A program made the translations under genes and the position numbers. Source: Marinobacter mangrovi (GTDB lineage: Bacteria; Pseudomonadota; Gammaproteobacteria; Pseudomonadales; Oleiphilaceae). Taken from it: 64,000 nt of DNA. Below, piece by piece: positions 41,577 to 50,997 of the stretch. The notes under the pieces were generated by a model. That model was not told the DNA's origin and made no database searches. It worked only from the letters and a program-made list of their open reading frames with translations. Position 1 is the first letter of the stretch. Each line of letters starts with the position of its first letter. Where the stretch lies: the NCBI RefSeq assembly GCF_016798325.1, contig NZ_JAERVO010000002.1, forward strand, positions 682,001-746,000, given 5' to 3'.

Positions 41577-42890
41577 TCAACGTGAGAAATAAGCCGTCAC
41601 CGTGCAGTCCTCGACCACACTGTTCGTTGTGTAGGTATTGACCGACTCGGCACCGTCGCAGCCAGTAACGTGATCCAGGGTGAAGCCGGAATCCGGCGTC
41701 AGGGTGAAGGTTGTTGTCAGGCCCTCCGCCACTGTCGCGCTGGTTGGGCTGATGGTGCCGCCGCTCTGGGCATCGATGGCGTATTGGTTAATGACGGAAT
41801 TGTTGAAGTTGGTTGCGTAGGCGTACTGTCCGGTCGGGTCGACGGTAATGGAATGTCCAGAACCGGAGCTCGTCGCGACGGACTCGGGGCTCAGGGCGGT
41901 TAGGCTGCCGTCGGCCCCAATGCCGTACTGGGAAATCGTGTCGTCGTTCGTACTCACCGCGAAGACATACTGACCTGTTGGGTCGACGGTGACGCTCTCG
42001 GGGGAATTGCCTGTGGCGACGGTCGCCGGGTTCATAGGCGTCAGCTGTCCGTCATTCCCGACGGTGTATTGGGAGAGGGTGTTATCGTTTCCATTTGCCA
42101 CGTAGACAGAGTGCCCGTTTGGATCCATGGCAATCTCACGAGGGAGCGAGCCCGAATTGACGTTCTTGGGGCTCAGCGCCGTCAGGGTGCCGTCGTCGCC
42201 AATCGCGAATTGGGAGACAGTGCCCACATTCTGGTTGGCGACATAGGCGTATTGACCACTCGGGTCAACGACGACGGATACGGGGCCGGAACCCGCGAGT
42301 ATTTTTTGGGGGCTTAAATGGCTCAGGGTGCCGTCGGCTCCAATGCTGTACTGGTAGACAGTGTTGTCAGTGGCGTTGGCATTGGTGACGTAGACATATT
42401 GGCCGGTCGGATCGACGGCTATGCCGGACGGCCCGACGCCGGCATCGATCGTTGCGGGGTCCAGCGCCTTCAGGCTGCCGTCTGCTTCAATAGAAAATTG
42501 CGATACGTTGGAAGAGAAGTTGTTCGTGACATAGGCGTATTGGCCTGTCGGGTCGATGGCAATATTCCTCGGTGAGGAGCCGGCACTGACACTCAAAGGG
42601 CTCATCGGCGCCAGGCTGCCATTGGCCTGAATGGTGTATTGATCGATGTCTGAACCCGCGACATAGGCGTATCGACCGCTGGGATCGACCGCTAAGCTCG
42701 ATGCCTCAGTCGTCGATTCGACCGTTGAGGGCCTCAGTGCTGTCAATCCAGGCACGCCGCCAAGGCGTGTAGATACCGTAAACGTGGGTGTCTTGGTATC
42801 ACTGTCGCCGCCACCACCACCGCATGCACTCAGTGCGGCCATCGAAAGAAATGTCATTGTCCAGAGCGTTGTTTTTTCCAAGCTCCACAT
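41577..42890 (-). CDS. YncE-like beta-propeller lipoprotein
   Basis: 437 residues. The lipobox region ends LSACGGGGG near residue 23, so it should be anchored in the outer or inner membrane. Seven to eight repeats of about 45 residues follow, each with VDPTGQYxYVxN, then QYxIGADGSLxALSP, a lactonase/YncE-type propeller. The last 60 residues are a separate beta domain (GGTISPTSATVAEGLTTTF in outline) with a cysteine pair (CDG...DC). The function is unknown; such proteins bind ligands or cell wall components. Confidence 0.85.
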   Translation of the reverse strand: MWSLEKTTLWTMTFLSMAALSACGGGGGDSDTKTPTFTVSTRLGGVPGLTALRPSTVESTTEASSLAVDPSGRYAYVAGSDIDQYTIQANGSLAPMSPLSVSAGSSPRNIAIDPTGQYAYVTNNFSSNVSQFSIEADGSLKALDPATIDAGVGPSGIAVDPTGQYVYVTNANATDNTVYQYSIGADGTLSHLSPQKILAGSGPVSVVVDPSGQYAYVANQNVGTVSQFAIGDDGTLTALSPKNVNSGSLPREIAMDPNGHSVYVANGNDNTLSQYTVGNDGQLTPMNPATVATGNSPESVTVDPTGQYVFAVSTNDDTISQYGIGADGSLTALSPESVATSSGSGHSITVDPTGQYAYATNFNNSVINQYAIDAQSGGTISPTSATVAEGLTTTFTLTPDSGFTLDHVTGCDGAESVNTYTTNSVVEDCTVTAYFSR

Positions 42891-43056
42891 AGTCTGCCCT
42901 CAATTCTGCAATGATGATTCGGGCGATCATGGCAGTGAGTGTGGGTGGTCGGTACCCGACAGATGTTGGGAGGGTGCGGAAAAAGCTCACGAAAGCCGCG
43001 ATAAACGTATGTAAAGCCATCGTGCGGGTCCAGGGCACGAGGTCCAGGTGCCTTGA

Positions 43057-43836
43057 TCAACCTGCTTCGTCGTCGATATGGATCGCCAGACCCGTTTTCC
43101 CTGAAGAGAGGTGCCCCGCAAGTACGTGCCCCTCATAGTCACTGCTATTTTGGTGCCGGAACGGGATAGGCGCCTCGTCGAAGAGGTGTTCGAGACGTGA
43201 ACGCCAGGCACTTATTTCCGCTTCCGCAACCGATGGTTCCAGCTTGCCCGTGCCATAGACGGCGTGGGTCGATAACACATCCATGCCCGGGAAGAAGAGG
43301 GCGCCGTGGGTGATGGGGAAGAGCAGCTCTTCCAGGGGGCCGTTGATGCCCCGGGGCGAATAGTCCTCGGCAGGGCCGCCTACCATGACGGAGAGCAGGG
43401 CCCGTTTGCCTTTGAGAATGCCGTCGCCATAGCGGTAACGGTTGCCTTCCCCTTTGTAGCCATAGGCAAAGCCGTAGGCGTACACCCGGTCAATCCAGCC
43501 TTTCAGGATCGCCGGCATGCCAAACCACCAAAGCGGAAAGTGAAAGATGACCGCATCGGCGGCCAGCAGTTTTTTCTGTTCTTCCGCGACGTCCGGTGTC
43601 TGCTGGCGGGTCGCGTAGGCGTGCCCGGACTCCTGGATGAACGCGAGCCGGTGCTGGTCCATGCGGCTGGGAAAGTCCGCCTCGTCAAAGGTGGCTTTCC
43701 AGTTCATTCCGTAGAGGTCGGACTGCATGACGCGGTGACCCAACGCCTCGAGTGTTGCCACCGTTTCTGACACGAAACGGCGGGTGAGGGAGGTGGGTTC
43801 TGGATGGGCGTAGACAACCAGGACAGTCTTTTTCAT
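43057..43836 (-). CDS. Flavodoxin-fold NAD(P)H quinone reductase (NQO1/MdaB-like)
   Basis: 259 residues. The FMN/FAD-binding start KKTVLVVYAHPEPTSLTRRF (in outline), FHFPLWWFGMPAILKGWIDRV near residue 96-116 and VGGPAEDYSPRGING near 153 define this family of two-electron quinone or nitro reductases. It faces a LysR regulator across a 117-bp gap, which is probably its activator. Confidence 0.92.
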   Translation of the reverse strand: MKKTVLVVYAHPEPTSLTRRFVSETVATLEALGHRVMQSDLYGMNWKATFDEADFPSRMDQHRLAFIQESGHAYATRQQTPDVAEEQKKLLAADAVIFHFPLWWFGMPAILKGWIDRVYAYGFAYGYKGEGNRYRYGDGILKGKRALLSVMVGGPAEDYSPRGINGPLEELLFPITHGALFFPGMDVLSTHAVYGTGKLEPSVAEAEISAWRSRLEHLFDEAPIPFRHQNSSDYEGHVLAGHLSSGKTGLAIHIDDEAG

Positions 43837-43953
43837 TGCTTTGCTCCTTCATCGGGATTAACCAGGGGGGCTGGTTGTGTAGAGGTTGGAGCCAGCGTGC
43901 AATAGAATGGGCTATTGATGAAATCACCAAATTTCTGCGCAGCTATATAAAAT

Positions 43954-44844
43954 ATGGATACCAAAAGACTGGATCTCAATTTGCTGGCGACGCTGGAGGC
44001 CTTGCTCGACGAGCAGAATGTCACCCGGGCAGCGGCTCGCCTGCATATGAGCCAGCCTGCCGTCAGCGCTCAACTGAGTCGCTTGCGGGACCTGTTCGAC
44101 GACCCCCTGCTGATCCCGGCCCATCGAGGCATGATCCCGACCGCCAAGGCCCTGGAATTACAATCACCGCTGCGTCTGGCACTGGATCAAGTGCGGGACA
44201 CTCTGGCGACCCACCAGCATTTCGATCCGGCGGGGGCGAACCTGACGGTGACGCTGGCCTGCACCGACTACGTCCAGGCGACGGTTGGTCTGTCGGTCAT
44301 CAACACGCTGAGGCACCGGGCACCGGGCATAAGGATCGGTTTGCGCAATCTGGAGCCGACCCGTCTTGAGGACCAGATGGCTCGCGGTGACGTGGACCTG
44401 GCGTTCATGACCCCGGAGGAGGCGCCTCCGTCGTTGCGGCACCGGCACCTGTATGATGAGGCCTATGTGCTGATCGGACGTCCGGATCACCCGCATCTTT
44501 TCGACGGGATGACGATTGGCGACTACGTCCAGCTTGAGCATGTCATCGTCTCACTCAGTGGGGGCGACTTTTCGACCCCTGTTGATCAGGCCCTGAAAGT
44601 GCTGGGGTTCGCCCGCAATGTGGTGCTCTCGGCGGCCTCCTTTCTGCTGGTTCCCGAGATCGTGACCCGATCGAACCTCGTGGCGTTGGTGCCGCAGCGG
44701 CTGGTTGCGGAGCGTAAGGACCTCAAGGTCGTTGCCTCGCCCATTGAATCGACAGGGTTTTCCGTGGGGATGGTGTGGCACGAGCGTAATCATGCTCACC
44801 CGGCCCAGAGGTGGGTGCGGGAGGCGATCGGTCAGGCGCTTTAA
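43954..44844 (+). CDS. LysR family regulator, divergent to the quinone reductase
   Basis: 296 residues. An N-terminal winged helix-turn-helix (about 8-65, NVTRAAARLHMSQPAVSAQLSRL in outline) is followed by a type 2 periplasmic-binding fold. It reads more like the NodD/SyrM-like branch by its HTH (DLNLLATLEALL). It probably regulates the gene at 43057. Its 3' end overlaps the azoreductase gene on the other strand by 122 bp. Confidence 0.92.
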   Translation: MDTKRLDLNLLATLEALLDEQNVTRAAARLHMSQPAVSAQLSRLRDLFDDPLLIPAHRGMIPTAKALELQSPLRLALDQVRDTLATHQHFDPAGANLTVTLACTDYVQATVGLSVINTLRHRAPGIRIGLRNLEPTRLEDQMARGDVDLAFMTPEEAPPSLRHRHLYDEAYVLIGRPDHPHLFDGMTIGDYVQLEHVIVSLSGGDFSTPVDQALKVLGFARNVVLSAASFLLVPEIVTRSNLVALVPQRLVAERKDLKVVASPIESTGFSVGMVWHERNHAHPAQRWVREAIGQAL

Positions 44845-45553
44845 GGCGTTCCGAGTTGCCGGGCCCTGGATGGCACCGGCAAGTCGATCTGCCGGGGCAG
44901 AAGATGCGCGGAATAAGCTGTTCAATGGCCTCGATGGCGTCAGACTTTGACTGCTGATGCCTTGGGTCGCCAAACTCCTGACCCTCCACCTGGATCTCGA
45001 TCATTTCTTCCACTCCCAGATACCGGGATGCGGTCCGGATGTGGGGGGTGAGATGGTTCATATGGGCTTTGCTCTCACCTTCGCGGAACCCATATTCGCC
45101 ACACGACCAGAGCACGATCAGGTTTTTCCCGCCCATCAGGGGCGCCAGCGGCGAGTCTCCGCGGGCCGGGTCGAAGTCAAAGGTCTTGTTCACCCGAATG
45201 ACCTGGTCGAACCAGGCCTTGAGTGCCGCAGGCATGCCGTAGTTGTACATGGGCGTGGAGAGGACGATGAGATCGGCTTGGTCCACTTCATCGATAAGCC
45301 GATCGGATTCCATCAGCGCCTGTTTGTGGGAATAGCCACGTTTGTCCTCCCGGGTAAAGCAGGACTCAATCCAGAACTCGTTGATGATGGCTGGAGGGTG
45401 TTTTCCAACATCCCGGTGGGTCAGCGTATACTCGATTCCTTTCTCATCGACCGTCTTAAAGAAGTGATCGGCCATCAATCGTGAAATGGAACGGTATGAT
45501 TCATTGTCTTGGTCCGCCGCGCGAGCACTGGCATCAATTCTCAATATATTCAT
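44723..45553 (-). CDS. azoR: FMN-dependent NADH-azoreductase, extended C-terminus
   Basis: 276 residues from the start at 45553, chosen because AGGAGA lies 7 nt upstream and MNILRIDASAR is the family start. Residues 1-215 are a normal AzoR, with PMYNYGMPAALKAWFDQV near 101-118 and the flavin loop near 148-155. The last 60 residues (FCPGRSTCRCHPGPG onward) look like non-coding read-through and run antisense to the end of the LysR gene. AzoR is usually about 200-210 residues, so the normal stop may have been lost by a frameshift. Confidence 0.85.
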   Translation of the reverse strand: MNILRIDASARAADQDNESYRSISRLMADHFFKTVDEKGIEYTLTHRDVGKHPPAIINEFWIESCFTREDKRGYSHKQALMESDRLIDEVDQADLIVLSTPMYNYGMPAALKAWFDQVIRVNKTFDFDPARGDSPLAPLMGGKNLIVLWSCGEYGFREGESKAHMNHLTPHIRTASRYLGVEEMIEIQVEGQEFGDPRHQQSKSDAIEAIEQLIPRIFCPGRSTCRCHPGPGNSERLKAPDRSPPAPTSGPGEHDYARATPSPRKTLSIQWARQRP

Positions 45554-45660
45554 AATGTTATCTCCTGGTTTTGCCCTGATTTGGTTTTTATTATCGAGTC
45601 GCCCGTACGCGCCGGACAAACCAGGATTCCGAAACCCGACGTGAGAAAAAATCACCGCCT

Positions 45661-46539
45661 ATGAAGCTGCCTCCCCTGAAAGCCGTCCGGTTTTTTGAAG
45701 CCTCCGCAAGATGGCAAAGTTTCAAGAAAGCGGCGGAGGAACTGAACGTCAGCCCCACGGCCGTTTCCCACCAGATCCGTAATCTTGAGGAGTGGTTGGG
45801 GGTGGATCTTTTCTATCGCGAGGTGTCCGGTGTCCGTTTGACGCCAGAGGGCCAGGAGCTATACAGCGTTGCCAACAGGGCCATCCGCGATCTGGGGGAG
45901 GCCATTGCGGGGATAAAACAGGATCGGAGCATCCTGACCGTCAGGACGACGTCTTCCTTTGCGTCATTATGGCTTCTTCCCCGTTTGGAGGCTTTTTATG
46001 AAGAGGCGGGGGCAATCGAGCTTGAGATTGTTTCGGGTGAAGTGGCCGAGATCCGGTCAGGAGAAAGGATAAATGAACTCAGCATCCGGTTTGGCGACGT
46101 CACTGGCGTGGACGCTCAACAGGTTCTTTCCCGGGAGCGATACAATCTGTATGGAGCCCCGGATTACGTCGATTCAGCGATGGACCCGTCAAGCGGCATA
46201 GCGGTCTTCACAAGCAAGTGGAAGAACGCTTCTTTACCGTCGTTACCGATCGCAGAGTTCAAAGCGAAGAACGCCCTGAGCGACCAGTCCCTCAGGGAGT
46301 CCAGGTTTGATCAGGAACTGTTCGGAGTCCAGCAAGCCATTGCCGGGCGAGGGCTGGTTTTCGCGTCGGAAACGTTATGCAGCGCCCTGATACGTGACAA
46401 CCTGCTGGTTGAATCGGGATTCCTGCCTGTTGATTCCGGACTGGGATTTTACCTGAATGAAGGGGCGGAAAATGAAGGTCTGGCGGCCCTGAAATTTGTT
46501 GGATGGATCAAGTCGGTGATTCGTCCAAACGACCGATAG
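45661..46539 (+). CDS. LysR family regulator (GcvA-like), divergent to azoR
   Basis: 292 residues. The start MKLPPLKAVRFFEASARWQSF (in outline) and the HTH KKAAEELNVSPTAVSHQIR are typical of the GcvA branch, and a substrate-binding domain follows. It shares a 107-bp intergenic region with azoR and probably controls it. It converges on the acyl-ACP reductase-like gene with 26 bp between stop codons. Confidence 0.92.
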   Translation: MKLPPLKAVRFFEASARWQSFKKAAEELNVSPTAVSHQIRNLEEWLGVDLFYREVSGVRLTPEGQELYSVANRAIRDLGEAIAGIKQDRSILTVRTTSSFASLWLLPRLEAFYEEAGAIELEIVSGEVAEIRSGERINELSIRFGDVTGVDAQQVLSRERYNLYGAPDYVDSAMDPSSGIAVFTSKWKNASLPSLPIAEFKAKNALSDQSLRESRFDQELFGVQQAIAGRGLVFASETLCSALIRDNLLVESGFLPVDSGLGFYLNEGAENEGLAALKFVGWIKSVIRPNDR

Positions 46540-46565
46540 TCCTCCCGTTTTGACGGTCGAGCCGT

Positions 46566-48650
46566 TTAGTGACGTGCGCCTTTAGTGGCTCCGGTCCCAC
46601 TCTCCGAAGACTGGCCCGGCTCCGAAAGCCGTCGAACCCGCTCGAAATCCTCTTCGGTAAACGTGCCGTTCACACCGGCAATGGCCGCCAGTTTCATGCC
46701 GTGTTTCAGGCCCAGCTTGTAGATCTCCTGCACCTTCTCCCACTCGATATGGCGGCCCAGGGTGTAGTTCTCGAAGCGGCCCTCCAGCGTCAGCACGATG
46801 GTCTCGGCCAGGCAGGCGTAGACGATGCCGGTGGGCAATCCGATGTCCTTCATCTGGACATTGCCGGGCAGTTCGATCTCGCCCGATTCGATCACCAGCA
46901 CGTCCGGGCGTTTGGCGACGTCGTCGGCGGGGATGTCCAGGGGACGCGCCACGTCCGTGATCACGCACCCTGGCTTGACCTTCATGATGTCGAGGATGCG
47001 CTTGCCGGCGCCGGAGGTGGCGGTAACGATCATGTCCATATTCGCCGCATCCCTGTCCGCGTCGGCCGCCAGGTGCACCTGGGCGCCCGGGGTTTCCTGT
47101 TCGATGCTTTCTTTAAGGGCCAGGAGTTTGGCCGGCTCGGGTGAGGCGAGGTAGATGTTCTCGACGGCTTTCGCCAGCAACCGGGCGCACACGGATCCGA
47201 TGGCGCCCGTCGCGCCGACGACCATGGCATTGCCGGCGAGCTTGCCGCTGTCACCCACACGCACCCGACCGATGCGACGAGCCGCTTCGTGCGCCGCCCA
47301 GAGGGCACCGGAGGCGCTGTAGCTGTTGCCGGTGGTGATGGGTAAGGGCGCGCGCCGGGCCACGGTCACGCCGGCATCGCCCACGACTTTGGTGAACGCC
47401 CCCAGCCCCATGATCTGCGCGCCCAGTTTCTTGGCCAGCCGGGCCGCGGCCAACAGACGTTCGTAAGTGAACTCCGGGCGATGGGCCATGATCTCATGGG
47501 GCGTGCCGCCGACGGTGATCAGCCACCCCTCGGCTTCGTCCCCGGTGGGCGAGCGGATGCCGGAGACTTTGGAATAGACGAAGGGTGGGGTGTAGGCGAC
47601 CGCTTTTTCCACCAGGTTCATGATCGGCTTGGGGGAGACCTCGGCAATCCAGTCCAGTGGGTGGGTTTTGGTGAGGTATTGCTGGGAAAGCGGGTGAATC
47701 ACAAAGGCAAACCGGTTCACGCGGCGATAGCCGTCCGGGTACAGGATCCGGGGCTCAATGCCCGTGGCGCGGATGGCCTGGAGATAATCGTCGTCACTCA
47801 ACTGTTCCGGGCTTCGGGAGGTCGTCGCACAGATCAGCGCTTCAAGGACGTTCACACCGACTGGGCGCCCCTCCAGCCACGGGCTGTCGTCCACCACCAT
47901 CGCCACCTTGTGGGCTCTCATCCAGGCAAGCGTCTTGTCGGTGACCCGCGATGTCATGATGGTTTTGCCATCCAGGTCCGTGTCTTCCAGCGATTGCAGG
48001 TGATTCGGGCTGGCCACGATGACGTGGGACTCCGCGATCGCATGATGGAGGGCGCCGTCGGCCAGCGGTTTGCCCAGTTGCCACAGGGGGCTGTGTGCTA
48101 CGGTGCGGCGAACCCACTGGGTGGCCGGGCGCTCGAGCAGTGCGCCGGCAAATTCCGAATACGCGTTCATCTGCTCGATCGAGGTCAGCATCCGGGGGAT
48201 ACCAAAATCCAGCCAGGGGTTGGCGAAGCTCAGGTTGTCGGTGTGTTCGCGGAGCGCGCGGGCGATCGGATAGCCGCTGCGGCCGTCCAGGATGAGCACC
48301 CGGGCGTTATCGAAGAAGTGCTCCAGAGTGGTCTGCACGTGCCGAACCGCCCATTCCTGCAACAGGCCGCGCAGGTCTTCACCGGTGCCAATGCAGGCTT
48401 CCGGCGCCCTCTGTTTCAGGTAGGCGAATTGGGCATTTCTGCGGGCGGGAAGTGTGCTGTGGGCGGTGTCTGGAATACTCAGGCCGATGGCGTCCGCCTG
48501 GGCCCGCACGTTTTCCAGCAGCTGGCCGGCTTTTTCCAGGTCGCCGTCGGCGCCAAGACGAATCACCTTGACGGCTTCGCCGAGAAAGTGGGCTTCGACC
48601 GTGTAATCCTCGTCGGACGATCCGAGACTGATACTGGCGACGGTTTTCAC
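46566..48650 (-). CDS. Large Rossmann-fold protein with acyl-ACP reductase-like C-terminal half
   Basis: 694 residues. The last 370 residues resemble cyanobacterial acyl-ACP reductase: LGAQIMGLGAFTKVVGDAG near 402, the cofactor motif VVGATGAIGS (477-486), and the catalytic-cysteine region YACLAETIVL with Cys613, followed by EGRFENYTLGR. The first 330 residues are a second, unfamiliar domain with a Rossmann-like RVLILDGRSGYPIA near 118-131. A fatty aldehyde-forming activity is an inference. No signal peptide is present. It stands alone in the LysR-rich region. Confidence 0.75.
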   Translation of the reverse strand: MKTVASISLGSSDEDYTVEAHFLGEAVKVIRLGADGDLEKAGQLLENVRAQADAIGLSIPDTAHSTLPARRNAQFAYLKQRAPEACIGTGEDLRGLLQEWAVRHVQTTLEHFFDNARVLILDGRSGYPIARALREHTDNLSFANPWLDFGIPRMLTSIEQMNAYSEFAGALLERPATQWVRRTVAHSPLWQLGKPLADGALHHAIAESHVIVASPNHLQSLEDTDLDGKTIMTSRVTDKTLAWMRAHKVAMVVDDSPWLEGRPVGVNVLEALICATTSRSPEQLSDDDYLQAIRATGIEPRILYPDGYRRVNRFAFVIHPLSQQYLTKTHPLDWIAEVSPKPIMNLVEKAVAYTPPFVYSKVSGIRSPTGDEAEGWLITVGGTPHEIMAHRPEFTYERLLAAARLAKKLGAQIMGLGAFTKVVGDAGVTVARRAPLPITTGNSYSASGALWAAHEAARRIGRVRVGDSGKLAGNAMVVGATGAIGSVCARLLAKAVENIYLASPEPAKLLALKESIEQETPGAQVHLAADADRDAANMDMIVTATSGAGKRILDIMKVKPGCVITDVARPLDIPADDVAKRPDVLVIESGEIELPGNVQMKDIGLPTGIVYACLAETIVLTLEGRFENYTLGRHIEWEKVQEIYKLGLKHGMKLAAIAGVNGTFTEEDFERVRRLSEPGQSSESGTGATKGARH

Positions 48651-48933
48651 GATCGTGCTCCGCCTATCGCAGTGGGCTGACAGAGACGAGCTGGTATCCG
48701 GCAGGAGTGTTCATCTCCAGTCATCGTCCCCTATGCGCCATGAAACCACCAAACGGGAGGTGACACGTTAATCTGGATCAAGTCCGTGACGCTTTGTGGG
48801 ACAACCTGGGGATGCTGAGAGGTGATTCCGGACAGGGGATAATCGGCATGGGTACTATTGACGCGGTCTGCTTCGATGCCAGCCGGCGACGAATCAGGCC
48901 GAGATGATGTCAGGGATGGATGGAGATAACGCG

Positions 48934-49455
48934 ATGGGCCCGCAGCAGTCTGGTGTGACACAAGGTGTGGAACCAAAACAATCAGAACCTGGACAGTCCG
49001 GGGTTAAGCGACCCTGGGGGATCTACCTGGTAGCCTTCTGGTGCTTTTTCGGGCTGATGGGTGGGACTTATGTTTTGTTCCGCTTATTGCTTTCGGTGGT
49101 TCAAGAGCGAATGCCCGAACTGGAGCCGTTGCTGGGACTTGCGTATCTGGCGGTGGGTTTGGGGCTGATCATTGGCGTCCTCAGGCTTTACCGCGTTGGG
49201 TTAATTCTGTGTGCGGTATTAATGGGACTTTGGGGAGCCTTTCAATTGCTGTCGTCACTGACCTTCGTATTGGCCGATCAGGCCAGCCCCCAGATCCTGA
49301 TATTCAAACTGTTTTATGGGCTGCCGTCACTGGCTTGTGCCTGGTACTGCGTTCGGCCGTCGATACTCAGACTCGCCCGCGAGCAGGGCGAATATCGGGA
49401 GCAGCGAGCGATGCAAAAGTACGCCCAGAAGAGAATGCTGAAAGGAAAGCGATAA
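48934..49455 (+). CDS. Four-helix membrane protein of unknown function
   Basis: 173 residues from the ATG at 48934, which has GGAG 8 nt upstream; in-frame ATGs at 48904 and 48907 lack one. A soluble Gln-rich N-terminus (about 1-25) precedes four membrane helices (about 30-52, 65-82, 88-110 and 120-138) and a basic C-terminal tail. The family is not recognised. Confidence 0.65.
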   Translation: MGPQQSGVTQGVEPKQSEPGQSGVKRPWGIYLVAFWCFFGLMGGTYVLFRLLLSVVQERMPELEPLLGLAYLAVGLGLIIGVLRLYRVGLILCAVLMGLWGAFQLLSSLTFVLADQASPQILIFKLFYGLPSLACAWYCVRPSILRLAREQGEYREQRAMQKYAQKRMLKGKR

Positions 49456-49584
49456 GGCTTCAGCGAGTCGGCTTCTGGAGATCTCAGACGATCGGGAGTA
49501 CGACGAAGGGACTTCGAGAAAAGGATTTCAATTTGATGCATTTCAATTAATGGGGACGTGGCGCTTTAATTTTGATCAACCCGG

Positions 49585-49645
49585 TTGGTAAGCCGCGGAA
49601 AACCGCCAAAGATTTTTTTACTCGCTTTCAACTTATCAGGAATAA
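49585..49645. repeat. Degenerate copy of the dispersed 55-60-bp element
   Basis: GGAAAACCG, a T-rich stretch, TCAACTT and GGAATAAGCC recur in the same order as at 38585-38640 and 41050-41110. A second motif, GGGGACGTGGCGCTTTAAT (49553-49571), stands just before it. Confidence 0.55.
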
Positions 49646-50559
49646 GCCAATGGCGAAGCCTTGGTTCGCGGCACGGCATCGGCCGTAATCAATGTCATTA
49701 CCTCTGCACGAAGAATCTCCGCAAGCCGTGCCGTGGCACCGGCAAGCACATCGTCTGACCGGTGCAGCATCAGCGGCAGGTGAGGGAGTGGAGGCATTCC
49801 CAATTCGTCTGCATTCATAAGCCGCAGCCCGGGCGGCAAGCCGATCGGCGTGCGGACGGTAACGCCCAGGCCCGCGGAGACACCCGCCCAGATGCCGGCC
49901 AGACTCGGGCTGGTGATGGCGACCCGCCAGGGAATGCCCGCACTGTCCAACGCGTTGGTAGCCGCGGTTCGTAACAGGCAGGGAGCTTCCAGGGCGACCA
50001 GTGGCCAGGGTTCACCGGTCGGAAAGGGGATATCCCGATCCGCCGCGCCGATCCAGCGCATGGGCACCTCGCCCAGCCTTTCGGCATGCGGCGTGTCCTG
50101 GTTGCCCGCCCAGGCCAGTGCCAGGTCTAGCCGGCCGGAGGTCACCCGCTCCAGCAACTCCGCATTGCGGGCAATGCGCACTTCGACCCGAACTTTCGGG
50201 TGAGCGCGGGCGAACTGCCCGAGCACTTCCTGCAGCAAGCCCTCGCCGAAGTCTTCTTGCAGACCCAGTCGCACCCAACCTTCCAGTTCGGCGCCGCGGA
50301 TGGCCGCAGCGGCTTCATCGTTCAGTTCCAGCATGCGGCGGGCGTAGCCGAGTAGGGTCTCTCCGGCTTCCGTCATGGCCAGGCCCCGACCGGCCTTGTG
50401 CAGCAACGGCGTGCCGGCCTGGTCTTCCAGTTTCTTGAGCTGCGAGCTTACCGCTGAGGTGGATCGCCCGAGCCGGTCAGCGGCGCGGGCGAAACTGCCC
50501 AGCTCAATGCCCAGCACGTAGGTTCTCAGCACATCCAGATCGAAAGTAACGCGGCGCAT
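49636..50559 (-). CDS. LysR family regulator, divergent to the CMD-tautomerase operon
   Basis: 307 residues with the LysR HTH (DLDVLRTYVLGIELGSFARAA in outline, about 5-25, then STSAVSSQLKKLEDQAG) and an effector domain. It is divergent from the CMD-tautomerase-DUF4865 genes with a 106-bp shared region, so it probably controls them. Confidence 0.92.
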   Translation of the reverse strand: MRRVTFDLDVLRTYVLGIELGSFARAADRLGRSTSAVSSQLKKLEDQAGTPLLHKAGRGLAMTEAGETLLGYARRMLELNDEAAAAIRGAELEGWVRLGLQEDFGEGLLQEVLGQFARAHPKVRVEVRIARNAELLERVTSGRLDLALAWAGNQDTPHAERLGEVPMRWIGAADRDIPFPTGEPWPLVALEAPCLLRTAATNALDSAGIPWRVAITSPSLAGIWAGVSAGLGVTVRTPIGLPPGLRLMNADELGMPPLPHLPLMLHRSDDVLAGATARLAEILRAEVMTLITADAVPRTKASPLAYS

Positions 50560-50665
50560 GGAATTATCCCGAAAAAGCGGACGATCAGTTAAAAACTTTC
50601 CAATTTACCGTATTAATGTGCGCCGCTAACGTAGGTGGGGTCAAGCCTTAACATGGAGATGGGAT

Positions 50666-50992
50666 ATGAGCCTTTCACCCGGTATTGCCCGGCAGACGTT
50701 TGGCGACGTTGCCCCCAAGCTGGCGGAGATCACTGATGATCTGCTCTTTGCTGACGTCTGGTGCCGTGACGCTCTCGGCATGCGAGAACGCAGTATCGCA
50801 ACGGTGTCCGCACTGATCGTCCTCAACCGGTCCGAGCAGTTGCCTTTCCACCTGGAGCGGGCGTTGGAGAACGGGGTGAGCCACAGCGAACTGGCTGAAC
50901 TGGTTACCCACCTGGCGTTCTATGGCGGTTGGCCGGTGGCGGCCTCGGCCGTGGGCGCTCTTCGCAAACTGTCATACCGGTCAGAGGAGTAG
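50666..50992 (+). CDS. Carboxymuconolactone decarboxylase (CMD) family protein
   Basis: 108 residues of the small CMD fold: DVWCRDALGMRERSIATVSALIVLN near residue 27-51 in outline and ELAELVTHLAFYGGWPVA near 75-92. No CxxC of the AhpD subtype is present, so it belongs to the decarboxylase-like branch. It is the first gene of a three-gene unit with the tautomerase and DUF4865 genes. Confidence 0.92.
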   Translation: MSLSPGIARQTFGDVAPKLAEITDDLLFADVWCRDALGMRERSIATVSALIVLNRSEQLPFHLERALENGVSHSELAELVTHLAFYGGWPVAASAVGALRKLSYRSEE

Positions 50993-50997
50993 GTGCC

